64,000 nucleotides of DNA from Novosphingobium sediminicola (GCF_014196525.1 NZ_JACIDX010000019.1:1-64000); one strand, 5' to 3'; shown: positions 1 through 8,940, counted from the stretch's first letter. The notes: a model not told the origin generated them from the sequence alone. Numbers and translations: made by a program.

Positions 1-98
1 GCTCAGTTCGCTGTTCTCTTCGGCGATCGTTTCGTTCGGGCCATGGCGGCCTGATGTTCAACCGCCGCCCCGTACACGGAATTCCTGACACTCCCTCC
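1..98 (+). mobile_element. 3' end of an IS256-family element (transposase C-terminus plus terminal repeat)
   Basis: Positions 1-54 read as the last 17 codons of an IS256 (Mutator-type) transposase, ending AQFAVLFGDRFVRAMAA and a TGA stop. Positions 55-98 match the end of the same kind of element at 1489-1529. The element starts outside the window. The final bases (gacactccc) look like the outer end of the terminal inverted repeat. Beyond them the sequence changes abruptly into a broken IS3 orfB, so this element probably inserted into that IS3 element. Confidence 0.75.
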
Positions 99-145
99 GG
101 CAGATCAGCTCGACCCCATACTCACCACGATGATCATCAATAAAA
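98..145 (-). pseudogene. IS3-family orfB, N-terminal stub
   Basis: The reverse strand reads VTAFIDDHRGEYGVELICRR, the usual opening of an IS3-family OrfB (DDE transposase). The reading frame overlaps the end of the adjacent orfA with a shift, as expected for frameshift-made OrfAB. It stops at the IS256 end near position 98, so the DDE catalytic domain is missing and the element cannot transpose by itself. Confidence 0.7.
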
Positions 146-149
146 GCAG

Positions 150-476
150 TCACTTGCGGAATGGGCGGTCGAGCTCCGCCTGGGCGAAATATGCTGAGGC
201 CTTGCGCAAGATCTCATTGGCTTGCCGCAGCTCACGGTTCTCCCGCTCCAGCGCCTTCAGCTTCGCCGCCATCTCGCTTGGCATGCCCGTACGCTGACCG
301 CTCTCGACTTCCGCTTTCTTGACCCATTCATTGAGGGTGTGGGCCGAGCAGCCAATCTTCTCAGCCACCGACACCATCGCCGCCCAGCGGGAAACATGCT
401 CCTTCTCACCCTCCAAAACCAGGCGCACAGCACGCTCGCGCACTTCAGGGGCAAATTTGTTCGTCGTCTTGCTCAT
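150..476 (-). CDS. IS3-family transposase OrfA
   Basis: This 108-residue protein is the helix-turn-helix OrfA of an IS3-family element. It has the typical opening MSKTTNKFAPEVRERAVRLV, a HTH around residues 25-55 (IGCSAHTLNEWVKKAE) and a C-terminal leucine-zipper-like helix (ALERENRELRQANEILRKAS). Its role is to bind the element's ends and, by programmed frameshifting, to supply the N-terminus of the OrfAB transposase. The partner orfB is cut off after about 16 codons, so this OrfA is intact but orphaned. Confidence 0.85.
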   Translation of the reverse strand: MSKTTNKFAPEVRERAVRLVLEGEKEHVSRWAAMVSVAEKIGCSAHTLNEWVKKAEVESGQRTGMPSEMAAKLKALERENRELRQANEILRKASAYFAQAELDRPFRK

Positions 477-499
477 AGACCTGTCCTCTCAGGAGTTCA

Positions 500-985
500 G
501 GTCTCCGGCAATCCCGGGGCGCATCAACACCCTGCCCAGTGATGATGCCAAGCTTATGCATGTGCGCCCGTACGGCGTTGGCAGTCTAGGTTTGTTGACG
601 CACCAAAAGCTCGCGCGTCTTCATTACCATGGTAGCACCCTGTTGATCCGCCGTTTTGATTGGTACGAAACGCATCGTCTTACGAACGACCGCTTCACAA
701 ATACCCTCGGCATCGGCCGCATCGGTTTTGCCACGCTTGATGAAAGGCTTGGCGTAAGCCGGGGGAATTAACCGGACCTCATGCCCGAGTTCGGCAATTT
801 TGCGGGCCCAGTAATGCGAACCTCCACACGCCTCCATGCCGACCAGGCAAGGCGAGAGCTTCTCAAAGAGCCCAAGAACTTCCGCCCGTCGAAGCTTGCG
901 CTGTAGAAGTGGTGAGCCTTCTGCGTTAGCCCCATGAACCTGAAAGACATTTTTGGCCAAATCCAACCTGATTGTAGTAATCTTT
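500..985 (-). pseudogene. IS110-family transposase, N-terminal half, disrupted
   Basis: The reverse strand from about 985 to 586 encodes the N-terminal RuvC-like DEDD domain of an IS110-family transposase. It includes DLAKNVFQVHG, GMEACGGSHYWAR and KTDAADAEGICEAVVR. The frame ends at RQQT (586), and IS110-like sequence (ANAVRAHMHKLGI) continues in another frame to about 500, where the IS3 element begins. An in-frame stop also sits next to the natural start region near 985. The C-terminal Tnp_20 domain is absent, so the gene is dead. Confidence 0.75.
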
Positions 986-1265
986 TACATGGAACGGTCC
1001 CTTTGCTTTGTGGATGCGCGTTAACGACCACTTCTAGCACTCGATGCTGTCGGAAGCGGGGCCGTTCCACCACATCAACTACGGATCCGCGCTCGCAGCG
1101 CAACCGGGTGAGTCGCAGAGGCGGCCAGCTACTAACACGAGCTCGCAGCTCATCGTATAAGATCGGCCTGCCCGCACATTCGTGCTCCCGGTGCCTCTGT
1201 CCCGGATGGTCGCACCATACGCCACAACCCGTGAGTCGCAGCAGAAACTTCGGCACCGACATCAT

Positions 1266-1488
1266 CATACCGGTTACGAATGCCATTGAAGCACTCAATT
1301 CCAAGCTGCGCCGGGCTGTTCGCGCCAGAGGGCATTTCCCCAGCGATGAGGCCGCCAGCAAGCTGCTCTATCTGATCCTGCACAGATCCGAGAAAGAATG
1401 GGTGATGCCAGCCCGCGAATGGACTATGGCAAAAGCTCAGTTCGCCGTCATCTTCGGCGATCGCTTCGTTCGGGCCATGGCGGCCTGA
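1266..1488 (+). pseudogene. IS256-family transposase, C-terminal fragment
   Basis: About 74 residues match the end of an IS256/Mutator-type transposase: TNAIEALNSKLRRAVRARGHF, then EWTMAKAQFAVIFGDRF. Nothing recognisable as IS256 transposase lies upstream. At about 1266 the sequence runs into non-matching DNA, so only the C-terminal part survives. The end of this fragment repeats the first 95 bases of the window. Confidence 0.75.
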
Positions 1489-1529
1489 TGTTCAACCGCC
1501 GCCCCGTACACGGAATTCAGGACACTCCC
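1435..1529 (+). repeat. Second copy of the IS256 3' end (direct repeat of 1-95)
   Basis: This stretch matches positions 1-95 base for base apart from a handful of substitutions, in the same orientation. It holds the transposase C-terminus and the shared tail accgccgccccgtacacgga. The two copies bracket the IS3/IS110 debris, so recombination between them could delete about 1.4 kb. Confidence 0.85.
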
Positions 1530-1540
1530 GCTAATGCTGG

Positions 1541-2218
1541 CTACACGCCAAGCCATTCCAGTTCACCCGGCAAGTCATCCGCGCTGAAATCCACCTGAAG
1601 CACCCGGCGGTGCTCAGGGCTGCTGGCCCCATCGGAAGCATGAAGGATAGGCGTGGCATAGGCCCAGACATCGCCCGCCTCGGCAAGGCAAGCTATTACG
1701 CCGCATTCCGCGACCACCTGAACGACCGAAGATTCCGGCACGCGCCCGCGCCTGTGCGATCCGGGCGCGATCAGCAGCGGGGCATTGGTGGCAGGCACAT
1801 CATCGAAGTGCACCCGCAGCGTCACCATGCGTGATAGCAACGCGATGGGCGGAGCAACATGATGGAGGCCAGCCTTGATCGACCAAGGCCCAAATCCCGG
1901 CACTTCAATCCGCTCGCGCACGCAGATGGTTCGGTCCTGATGCCAACCCAGTGACCAATTGGTCGCCGCGCTCTTGTCAAACAGGATGGCGCGAACGGGC
2001 TTTGCCTCTGCGCCAATTGCCTTGCTGGCGACCATGCCGATGGAGCCAGATGGCGCCAGATAGCATTGCAAGGCCGCGACACCATGAAGGCGGATCCCGG
2101 CCTGATCTGGCGGCAGCCCAGCCATGGCCGCCGCCAATTCCGGCAAATCCGCCAAGGTTGCTCCTCGAAAGAGCTGAGCGCCATGTTCCGCCAAGCGCAG
2201 GTCGTCGAGCGCCGTCAT
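1541..2218 (-). CDS. Phytanoyl-CoA dioxygenase (PhyH)-like Fe(II)/2-oxoglutarate oxygenase
   Basis: The 225-residue protein has the facial-triad pattern of PhyH-type mononuclear iron oxygenases. H93 and D95 sit in WHQD, the distal H193 is in ATPILHAS, and R205 (EHRRVLQVDFS) could bind the 2-oxoglutarate carboxylate. APGSHRRG at about 151 is typical of the family. The substrate cannot be told from sequence. The start at 2218 is chosen because it overlaps the stop of the upstream HD-domain gene (ATGA), implying translational coupling. An in-frame ATG at 2227 is an alternative. IS256 debris begins only about 12 bp beyond its stop codon. Confidence 0.75.
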   Translation of the reverse strand: MTALDDLRLAEHGAQLFRGATLADLPELAAAMAGLPPDQAGIRLHGVAALQCYLAPSGSIGMVASKAIGAEAKPVRAILFDKSAATNWSLGWHQDRTICVRERIEVPGFGPWSIKAGLHHVAPPIALLSRMVTLRVHFDDVPATNAPLLIAPGSHRRGRVPESSVVQVVAECGVIACLAEAGDVWAYATPILHASDGASSPEHRRVLQVDFSADDLPGELEWLGV

Positions 2219-2760
2219 GCCAGCCATTTGGCCTCACCTCGCGCCACTTCAGCCTTTGCCCGCCGCAACAGTTCGGGATGGCCCTCGCTCAGCACCTCCA
2301 GCAGAGCGGCAATCTCGCGCAGATAGACCCGCGCAAAGCCATCACCGTGATCAACGATCGAGCGCGTATTGGAGATAACGTCGGCCAGCTTCACCGTTTT
2401 CATGTCGGCAGGCGCCTGCGCCAGATGTTCGCGGTCCATAGCCTTGCGAACGGCGCGGTTGCCATCTTCCGGGCGGCTGACATCGGTCAGCCATGCCACG
2501 CCTTGGGCGATCTCTTTCCCAAACCGGGCTTGCACATCTTCAAGGCTCGCCTCGGTATCCTCGACCACATCATGCAGGAGAGCCGCCGCGATCATCGCCG
2601 GGGAGCCGCCTACTTCCGCCACGATCCGCGCCACCTCCAGGCAATGCAGCACATAGGGCTCGCCGGTATATTTGCGCTGCTGATTGCCATGCATGCGCGT
2701 GGCATAGGCGCAGGCGTCGAGCAGGATCGTAGTGTTGGTTTGAGACTGGGGGCATGACAT
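2215..2760 (-). CDS. HD-domain (p)ppGpp hydrolase-like protein (small alarmone hydrolase type)
   Basis: This 181-residue single-domain protein resembles the hydrolase half of RelA/SpoT and the stand-alone MESH1/SAH enzymes. It contains H24 (MHGNQQRKYTGEPY), H39, the HD pair at 63-64 (LLHDVVEDT) and D127 (VKLADVISNT), the manganese-binding set of that family. The predicted reaction is removal of the 3'-pyrophosphate from (p)ppGpp or a related nucleotide. No synthetase or regulatory domain is attached. It is the first gene of a two-gene unit with the PhyH-like gene, which it overlaps by four bases. Confidence 0.8.
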   Translation of the reverse strand: MSCPQSQTNTTILLDACAYATRMHGNQQRKYTGEPYVLHCLEVARIVAEVGGSPAMIAAALLHDVVEDTEASLEDVQARFGKEIAQGVAWLTDVSRPEDGNRAVRKAMDREHLAQAPADMKTVKLADVISNTRSIVDHGDGFARVYLREIAALLEVLSEGHPELLRRAKAEVARGEAKWLA

Positions 2761-2898
2761 GATCGCAGGCTAGGCGGGATCAGGCCAGCTTACAATGGGG
2801 CGACACCTTGAACATCTATTGCGTCGAAACCTCGAGCGGGAGCTATTAAAAAATAGAGTCTCGTCATGTATTTGTTCGATGCTTGCAAATAGAGCCGC

Positions 2899-3099
2899 TT
2901 ACAGAAAATTCCATTCGAACCCATTGCCTTGGGTATTGAATGCGAAGTATATAGCGCCCGTTGACTGGGCAAGAAGTCCGTCTTCTCGGAGAAAAACCGT
3001 GTTTGAATACGGCTGCATATTGGGTTCTGCGCCCGTGCTGTTCCAGCCTTTCTCGTAAGCGTCCCAAAGGCGCTGCGGCAGGGCTGAGGGACAGCCCAC
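2899..3099 (-). CDS. Possible small hypothetical protein
   Basis: A minus-strand frame ending at 2899 has protein-like composition in its last 50 residues (for example NTVFLREDGLLAQSTGAIYF). No family was recognised. The start is uncertain: GTG at 3099 gives about 66 residues and no good ribosome binding site is visible. It lies in the otherwise empty 420 bp between the HD gene and the divergent AAA gene, so it may also be the tail of a decayed gene. Confidence 0.25.
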   Translation of the reverse strand: MGCPSALPQRLWDAYEKGWNSTGAEPNMQPYSNTVFLREDGLLAQSTGAIYFAFNTQGNGFEWNFL

Positions 3100-3179
3100 C
3101 GCGCATTTTCTAGCCTTTGAAAGAACGGGCCGATGGCTACGCAGATTTGCGCGCGCCGTCGGCGTCAACGGGACGTATC

Positions 3180-5144
3180 ATGGACGAATTTGCGATTGTC
3201 CGCAGCCTTGCGCTGCGGATCGGGCAGGGCATCCCTGCAAAAAGCGCGCTTGCGCTGGCTCTGGCCGAATGGGCGGGGCCGAACCTGCCGTGGCTGCTGG
3301 ACAAAGCGGCAGAGGAGGCCCCGGACTGGGCCGAGATCTGCACCAAGCTCGGCGCCAGCGAAACGCGCGCCAGCGAGCCTTCGCATGGGTTGGCGACGGC
3401 CCAAGAACTGGCCGATCTTCTGGGCTTTGCCGAGTTCGACGCGCACCTCTTGCAACTGACGATTGCCGCCGAGCGCATTCCTCGCGTTCAGGCCTTGGTC
3501 CAGATCGCTGCGCGCCACGGGCATGACATGCCGGTGCTGTTGGGTGAGTTGGCCGGAGCAGAAACCGCCATCGCCGAGGGCGCGGTGCGCCGCAGTCCAG
3601 TGCTGCGCATGGGGCTAGCAGCATTCGAACTGGGCCGCGATGGAGTGCTGCGCCTCGATCTGCGCTGGCAATTGAACCGGCTGCTCAACCGCGCTCCATC
3701 TTCGGGCGAGGATCTCCTCTCGCTGCTGGTCGGCGCGCGGCAAGAGGCGCGCTTGACGCTGGAGGATTTCGGCCATGTCGCCGATGCCGATGTGCTGCGC
3801 CGCTTGCTGGCAGGGGCCTTGGCCCATCGTACCGGTGGTATCAACATCCTGATCCATGGGCCGCCCGGCACGGGCAAGACTGAGCTGGCGCTGGCCTTGG
3901 CTGCTGGGGCGCAGGCGCCGCTCCACGCCATTGGCGAGGCCGACGATGATGGCGAAGAGCCAACCCGCTGGGATCGGGTTCAGGCGCTGCAATTGGCGCA
4001 GCGTGCGCTGTCGGGCCAGTCTCACCCGGCCATTTTGCTGTTTGACGAGATGGAAGACCTGATCGGCGACGCCCAGCGTAGCCATGGCGACTGGATGAAC
4101 CGGCGCGAGGGCAGTAAAGTCTTTATCAACCGTATGCTGGAGACCAATCCGCTGCCAGTGATCTGGACGACCAATGCACTGGGCAATGTGGATGATGCGA
4201 TCCTGCGCCGGATGAGTTTCGTGCTGCGCATGGGCCACCCGCCGCGCAGCACGGCCCTGCGCATGGCGCAGCGCATCGCCCGCGATGAAGGTGTGGCAAG
4301 CAGCGATGCGATCACGGCGCTGATCGATGCGGCCCCCGAAACGGCCAGCGTGCTGCGCGTGGCGGCGCGGGTCGCGCGTCTGGCGGGCGAGCGGGATGGT
4401 GGCGCACGGGCGGCGGGCTCCTTGGTGCAGGCCCTGCGCGGCGGCCCTTTACCGCTGGCTGCGGAAGAGATGATCGACCTCGACCTGTTCGAGACGGATC
4501 GCCCGCTGTCGCCTTTGCTGGATGCGGTTGCGGCAGGTGGAGCCAGCGATGTTTCCTTGCTGCTTTCCGGCCCGCCGGGCACGGGCAAGACGGCGCTGGC
4601 GCATCATTTCGCCCGCGCTCTGGATCGGCCCTTGCTGGTCAAGCGCGCCTCCGATCTGCTCTCCAAATGGGTGGGGGAAACGGAGAAGGCGATTGCCGAG
4701 GCTTTCGAGGAGGCCCGCCGCCGCGATGGTGTCTTGCTGTTCGACGAGGCGGACTCGCTGTTGTTCGACCGGCGTCAGGCGCGCGCCTCGTGGGAGGTGG
4801 GGCAGGTCAACGAATTGCTGACCTGCCTCGATCGGCATCCCCTGCCGGTGGTGGCCGCGACCAACCATGCCGACAAGCTTGATCCGGCCAGCCTGCGCCG
4901 GTTCGTTTTCAAGCTGAAGCTGGAGCCTTTGGGGCCGGAGCGTTTAATCCGTGCCTTTCGTCAGCGCTTCGGCATGGAGGCGCCTGAAGGTCTTGCCGCT
5001 CTGCGCAATCTGACGCCGGGGGATTTCGCGGTGGTGACCCGGCAATTGCGCCATGCGCCCGCGCGCGATGCGGCGGACATCCTCGCCCGCCTGCGTGACG
5101 AAAGCGAGGCCAAGGGTGGGACAAGTGTGCGGATGGGGTTCTGA
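3180..5144 (+). CDS. Tandem AAA ATPase (CDC48-like two-domain)
   Basis: The 654-residue protein has a helical N-terminal region (about 1-215) followed by two AAA modules. Module one has Walker A GPPGTGKTEL near 228 and Walker B ILLFDEMEDL near 287. Module two has Walker A GPPGTGKTAL near 464, Walker B VLLFDEADSL near 520 and an arginine-rich second-region-of-homology segment (ATNHADKLDPASLRRF). This points to a ring-forming remodelling ATPase, substrate unknown. ATG 3180 gives a plausible start. An in-frame upstream ATG at 3117 would add 21 residues of low-complexity sequence. It is monocistronic, divergent from the HD/PhyH pair. Confidence 0.75.
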   Translation: MDEFAIVRSLALRIGQGIPAKSALALALAEWAGPNLPWLLDKAAEEAPDWAEICTKLGASETRASEPSHGLATAQELADLLGFAEFDAHLLQLTIAAERIPRVQALVQIAARHGHDMPVLLGELAGAETAIAEGAVRRSPVLRMGLAAFELGRDGVLRLDLRWQLNRLLNRAPSSGEDLLSLLVGARQEARLTLEDFGHVADADVLRRLLAGALAHRTGGINILIHGPPGTGKTELALALAAGAQAPLHAIGEADDDGEEPTRWDRVQALQLAQRALSGQSHPAILLFDEMEDLIGDAQRSHGDWMNRREGSKVFINRMLETNPLPVIWTTNALGNVDDAILRRMSFVLRMGHPPRSTALRMAQRIARDEGVASSDAITALIDAAPETASVLRVAARVARLAGERDGGARAAGSLVQALRGGPLPLAAEEMIDLDLFETDRPLSPLLDAVAAGGASDVSLLLSGPPGTGKTALAHHFARALDRPLLVKRASDLLSKWVGETEKAIAEAFEEARRRDGVLLFDEADSLLFDRRQARASWEVGQVNELLTCLDRHPLPVVAATNHADKLDPASLRRFVFKLKLEPLGPERLIRAFRQRFGMEAPEGLAALRNLTPGDFAVVTRQLRHAPARDAADILARLRDESEAKGGTSVRMGF

Positions 5145-5543
5145 TATCGGTCAAACTGAGGCGAAAGCCGCCAATCGGCACCACATCGGGTATGACCGCA
5201 AAGTCCCAGGCCCCGACGGTTCTGGACCTCCCCGAAGGGGAGGATGAAGTCGGAATTTTTCGACTGGCCCGGCGACTGGCACCCCGTTGATTGGGGTGAT
5301 GACGCTTCTATCGCACGCAGGTCCAGTTCCTGTTGACGGAACACGCGCTGCGAGATCATGATCGAGGTCTTCTCGCCGCAATTCAACGAGGTCATGCCGG
5401 TCGCCCTGGTCAAGGATCTGCTCGAAAGCTGCAACACGAAATTCAACGTGCCGGCCACCAACGGCTGGACTATGGGCGCGCACCACCGCCCTGCCCGACG
5501 TGTCATTGCAACGGGAACTGATCAGCCAGCGTCCGTCGGAGAA
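5145..5543. other. Intergenic region, no supported gene
   Basis: About 400 bp between the convergent AAA and ParB genes. It holds a short GC hairpin (separate entry) and a plus-strand open stretch around 5358-5520 with no recognisable family. I see no convincing coding region, and it may include debris of a lost gene. Confidence 0.5.
5227..5243 (+). terminator. GC hairpin, possible terminator after the AAA ATPase gene
   Basis: CCTCCCC-GAA-GGGGAGG forms a perfect 7-bp stem with a 3-base loop, 82 bp after the AAA stop codon. The only T-run (attttt) lies some 15 bases further on, so this is at best an imperfect intrinsic terminator. Confidence 0.35.
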
Positions 5544-7592
5544 CTACGGCTGTTCACGGCCAGCCACCTTACCAGTTTCTGCGTCGGCACCTGAGGTTTC
5601 AGTTATCGCGAAATCCCCAGAATCCTGAGCATTCACACCTGCTTCCACAGCGATTGCGCCTGGCCCGATTTCAGCATCCTGTCCAAAGCGCATGGCCTCA
5701 GGAAGCCACGCCAGCGCCCGTTCCTTGACCTCGGCCTCCACCAGAATATCGCCTTCAAACAGGCGCTCGGCCGCCGCCGCCAGATCATGCTTCTTAGAAC
5801 CGGCATAACGCGATTTGAGATCGGCCCCGCCAATTTCGGCGAAGAGATCAAGGATGGCAGGTTTGGGGATCTTGTCGAAATAGGCTGCAGCCGTGGGCCG
5901 CCACCAAGCCGCAACATCGATGGCAAGTTTGCTGCCAAGGTGATCAAGAAAAGCTGCTTCGCCATGACCATACGGCACGGCTCGCAAAGTACGCGCAACT
6001 GCCCAGCCCAGCCAGGCCGCACGGACCTCCTCAGGCAGTGCACAAAAAGCTTTATAACGCTCGACCGCCGAGCCACGGCCCTGCCATCTGCGATCCAGTC
6101 CGTCCTGAAGCTTTGCCCATTCCAGCGCAGCGGGCATATCGCTGTTGAAATCATGGACAAGCCGCGCCGATGCCGGGCCGCGTAATTCGCTAGGCACGTG
6201 AGGGCCATAGGTCATGGCCGAAGCATCGGCGAGGATGAAGGTAGCCAGATCGAGCGCAAAACCTGGATCGCTCGCAACATGAAGTGCAAGCAATTCAACC
6301 TTCATCATCGCCAGGCGTTCGAGCAGGCGCTGGCTCAACACCGGCTTGTCGTCACCTGCCACATCACCATCGTGGTGCTCGCCCCCAGTGCCATCACTCT
6401 CTTCCTCGGCATCTGGTTCGACCTCCGGTTCGGGCGCGGGCATGACATAGAACTGCTCATGTATCCGTGGGACACCATCGTCACCAATGACGACATAGGC
6501 CAGCGCCTCGGCCTTGCGGCTTTCCTCGATTACCGGTGCAGGCGCGGTCAGGCTCGCCAGTTCTGTTTCCAGTGACGCGACATGGGCCTCATCCTCGTCG
6601 CTCGGTTCATACTCACCTGAGTCGTGCGCGTCGCTCCATTCGGCCAGTTCGATCTCGATTTGATCCTTCCGGGCCTGCTGCTCATCGCTGAGGTCAGGTT
6701 GTTCACCATGAAGCTGCTGCAGGCCCCAGGTCTGGCTGTATGGGATATGCGTTGCCGCGACCGCCCGGATTTCCCCAAAACCCTCGCGCAGCCTGATCGC
6801 CTCGGCAGCCTCGGCCAGCTTGCGCTCGGCCAGATCATCGACGATCTGCGTATCAAGCCAGCATACGGTGCCGGCATCGGAGAAGAGGTCTTCCTCAATC
6901 CTGCCGCCCGCGGCGACATAATCCTCGCGCCCGACCAGCATTGCTTTGGGATCGCCGGCCCGGTAGCTGTAGCACGCCAGTTGACGGCGGATCTCGCTGA
7001 CATTGGCGCGGGTGTAGCTATGGCGCAGCAATTCGAAGACGGCGGCCTGGCGCGCGGTATCGCTGGTCGAAGCATAAGCCTGCGCAACATCAAGCGTGAT
7101 GGCATTGGCCTCAAGCGCGTCGAAGACCGGTTCGGCAAGGCCTGCAAGACGCAGCCGCCCCAGCACAAAGCGCTCGGTCACGCCAAAGCGCCTGGCGACA
7201 TCAGCGGGCGACTTGCCCTCGACCTCAATGACATCACGGAAGGCGCGGCAGGCTTCGGCGGGGTTCATCTCGAGATGGAAGAAGTTTTCCTGAAGGCTGA
7301 CCTCGACCTCATCAGCCTGGTTCTTCAGCACGAGCAACGGCACGGCGTAGTCTGCAGGAAAGATGCCCTCTTCGATCAGACGGTGGACAGCTGCAAGCCG
7401 GCGCCCGCCTGCGGTGATGCGATAATGGCCCTTTTTGCGGGCGATGGGTACGCCGACCAGGTTTTGCAGCACGCCGCGCTCGGCAATATTGGCCTGCAAC
7501 CGGGCATCGACATCAGGATCGCTGCTCTTGCGGACATTGGCGGGCGACTTTTCGAGGTTCGCTGCGGGAACGAGGATAGGAAGCTGGGACAT
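5544..7592 (-). CDS. parB: ParB/RepB/Spo0J-family plasmid protein
   Basis: The 682-residue protein starts with a ParB-type CTPase/nuclease fold. VRKSSDPDVDARLQANIAERG (about 20-40), ITAGGRRLAAV and LQENFFHLEMNPAE correspond to the conserved ParB boxes, followed by the HTH (PADVARRFGVTERFVLGRLRLA, about 130-152). The long C-terminal extension is acidic in the middle and resembles plasmid-borne ParB-like proteins of alphaproteobacteria. A role in partition or plasmid DNA handling is likely, but no ParA gene is present here, so it may instead be the accessory ParB often paired with a Toprim protein. It starts 3 nt after the Toprim stop. Confidence 0.8.
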   Translation of the reverse strand: MSQLPILVPAANLEKSPANVRKSSDPDVDARLQANIAERGVLQNLVGVPIARKKGHYRITAGGRRLAAVHRLIEEGIFPADYAVPLLVLKNQADEVEVSLQENFFHLEMNPAEACRAFRDVIEVEGKSPADVARRFGVTERFVLGRLRLAGLAEPVFDALEANAITLDVAQAYASTSDTARQAAVFELLRHSYTRANVSEIRRQLACYSYRAGDPKAMLVGREDYVAAGGRIEEDLFSDAGTVCWLDTQIVDDLAERKLAEAAEAIRLREGFGEIRAVAATHIPYSQTWGLQQLHGEQPDLSDEQQARKDQIEIELAEWSDAHDSGEYEPSDEDEAHVASLETELASLTAPAPVIEESRKAEALAYVVIGDDGVPRIHEQFYVMPAPEPEVEPDAEEESDGTGGEHHDGDVAGDDKPVLSQRLLERLAMMKVELLALHVASDPGFALDLATFILADASAMTYGPHVPSELRGPASARLVHDFNSDMPAALEWAKLQDGLDRRWQGRGSAVERYKAFCALPEEVRAAWLGWAVARTLRAVPYGHGEAAFLDHLGSKLAIDVAAWWRPTAAAYFDKIPKPAILDLFAEIGGADLKSRYAGSKKHDLAAAAERLFEGDILVEAEVKERALAWLPEAMRFGQDAEIGPGAIAVEAGVNAQDSGDFAITETSGADAETGKVAGREQP

Positions 7593-7595
7593 GGG

Positions 7596-8558
7596 TCATG
7601 GTCTCCGGGCGTCGCAGCCCGTCCATTCGGGCTGCCCGTCGCCGATCTTCACCACCCCCTTTTCTCCCTTTCGAAGCGCGTCATTCCAGTCTTTACAGCC
7701 CGCCGGCGGCCACAGGACCTCAATGATTCTTCCCTGCATCCGATAGGTCTCAAGCGCCTTTGCAGCCCCGGCCTGCCCGGCATGATCATTGTCCGGAAGC
7801 AGGACAAGGCGCGATATTCCGGCGGGCAGGGCAACCCGGTGCAGCCGCCCTGCCCCCAGTGTGGCCCAGACGCCGATGCCCAGCAGGGCCATCGCCGACA
7901 TGGCTGTCTCGGTTCCTTCGGCCAGTCCCAATATGTCGCCTGCCGGTGCAAGCTGTACCGCGCCTGCAAGCGGTCTGCCCAGCATGCGCCGGGGGTTGCT
8001 CAGATCGCGCGCCCGGATGGGACGGTCGGGCGCAAGGAATGTGCGCTGCACCGCAACCAGTTTGCTCCCCTGATGGACAGCCGCAATCATTGCCGGACGA
8101 AAGACGACGTCCCGTCCGCACCCAAGCGGAGTCCTGGACAGATAGCGCAGCGCCGGCGGATTGGTGCCGAGCCCCCGCCGCCGCAGATAGGCTTCAGCCC
8201 TTGTTCCTGCCAGGGGCCGGGCACAATCCCAAAGTCGACGTACTGGATCAGTTGACCCGGGCAAGGCATGCCTGAATTCCCGTTCAGGGCCGCCCCGGCC
8301 TCGCATCAGCGCATCGCGGTCCCTTAGCCGTATTGCGCGGATCACCTCCCGGCGATCGCAGCCGGCAAAACATTTGAACAGCAGCGCATATTTCCCGATC
8401 CGCACCGACAGACTCGGCTCACGGTCATCATGAGCAGGACAGAGGCACATGCCCTGCTTCCCTTGCCACATGCCGCCCAGCCCCCGGACCAGCCCTGCAC
8501 CGAGAACCTCCAGGTCAGTTCCAGCCGGGCGCGGGCGTTTGGAGCCGCTATTCTCCAT
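7596..8558 (-). CDS. Toprim-domain primase-like protein with CHC2-type zinc motif
   Basis: The 320-residue protein begins with a zinc-finger-like motif (CLCPAHDDREPSL followed by FKCFAGCDRRE, about residues 38-72) typical of DnaG-like plasmid and phage primases. It then has a Toprim domain around 195-300: LAEGTETAMSAM supplies the conserved Glu and LVLLPDNDHAG the DxD. It probably acts in plasmid replication or transfer as a primase-like protein, but no helicase domain is attached. It overlaps the upstream sigma-like gene by 11 nt and is followed by parB after 3 nt, so the three form one operon. Confidence 0.8.
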   Translation of the reverse strand: MENSGSKRPRPAGTDLEVLGAGLVRGLGGMWQGKQGMCLCPAHDDREPSLSVRIGKYALLFKCFAGCDRREVIRAIRLRDRDALMRGRGGPEREFRHALPGSTDPVRRLWDCARPLAGTRAEAYLRRRGLGTNPPALRYLSRTPLGCGRDVVFRPAMIAAVHQGSKLVAVQRTFLAPDRPIRARDLSNPRRMLGRPLAGAVQLAPAGDILGLAEGTETAMSAMALLGIGVWATLGAGRLHRVALPAGISRLVLLPDNDHAGQAGAAKALETYRMQGRIIEVLWPPAGCKDWNDALRKGEKGVVKIGDGQPEWTGCDARRP

Positions 8559-8940
8559 CGATGGCCTCGCAAAGCAGCCTCAGGGCCTTGGCCAGTTCCA
8601 GCTGGACCTGATCGATCGTGATCTCCAAGAGCGAGGCGATGGCCGGAAAATCCAGGTCATGTCGGCTATGCAGGAGATAAATTACGCAGGTCTGCCGAGG
8701 TAAAACCTCAAGGGCCTTGCAAAAGCGCAGCCGGCGATCGTCCGTTAAGGCAGACAGGGGTTTCAGCCTTTCGCACAAGCGCGACAACTGATCTAATTCT
8801 TCGGACAAAGGATCATCTTTTGCCGAGCCGACCTGTCGAGCATCAATCGCCGAACCCCGGGAAACGGGGTTTCGGGCAATATGGCGGGCAAGTTTAGCCA
8901 GCAACCAGAACAGGGTTGCGGCAAATCCAGAGGGAAGCAT
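8548..8940 (-). CDS. Small protein with sigma-70 region-4-like C-terminus
   Basis: The 130-residue protein has an N-terminal hydrophobic stretch (ATLFWLLAKLARHI) and a C-terminal segment like sigma region 4: LPRQTCVIYLLHSRHDLDFPAIASLLEI and then QVQLELAKALRLL. Region 2 is missing, so it is not a complete sigma factor and may act as a DNA-binding regulator. Start 8940 is preceded by AAGGAGC at good spacing, whereas the longer GTG start at 8985 is less well placed. It is the first gene of the Toprim-parB operon. Confidence 0.55.
   Translation of the reverse strand: MLPSGFAATLFWLLAKLARHIARNPVSRGSAIDARQVGSAKDDPLSEELDQLSRLCERLKPLSALTDDRRLRFCKALEVLPRQTCVIYLLHSRHDLDFPAIASLLEITIDQVQLELAKALRLLCEAIDGE

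Noticed and set aside
5333..5521. Plus-strand frame with protein-like composition between the AAA and ParB genes
   Set aside because: No ribosome binding site, no family resemblance, and the frame overlaps other open frames in the same GC-rich stretch.
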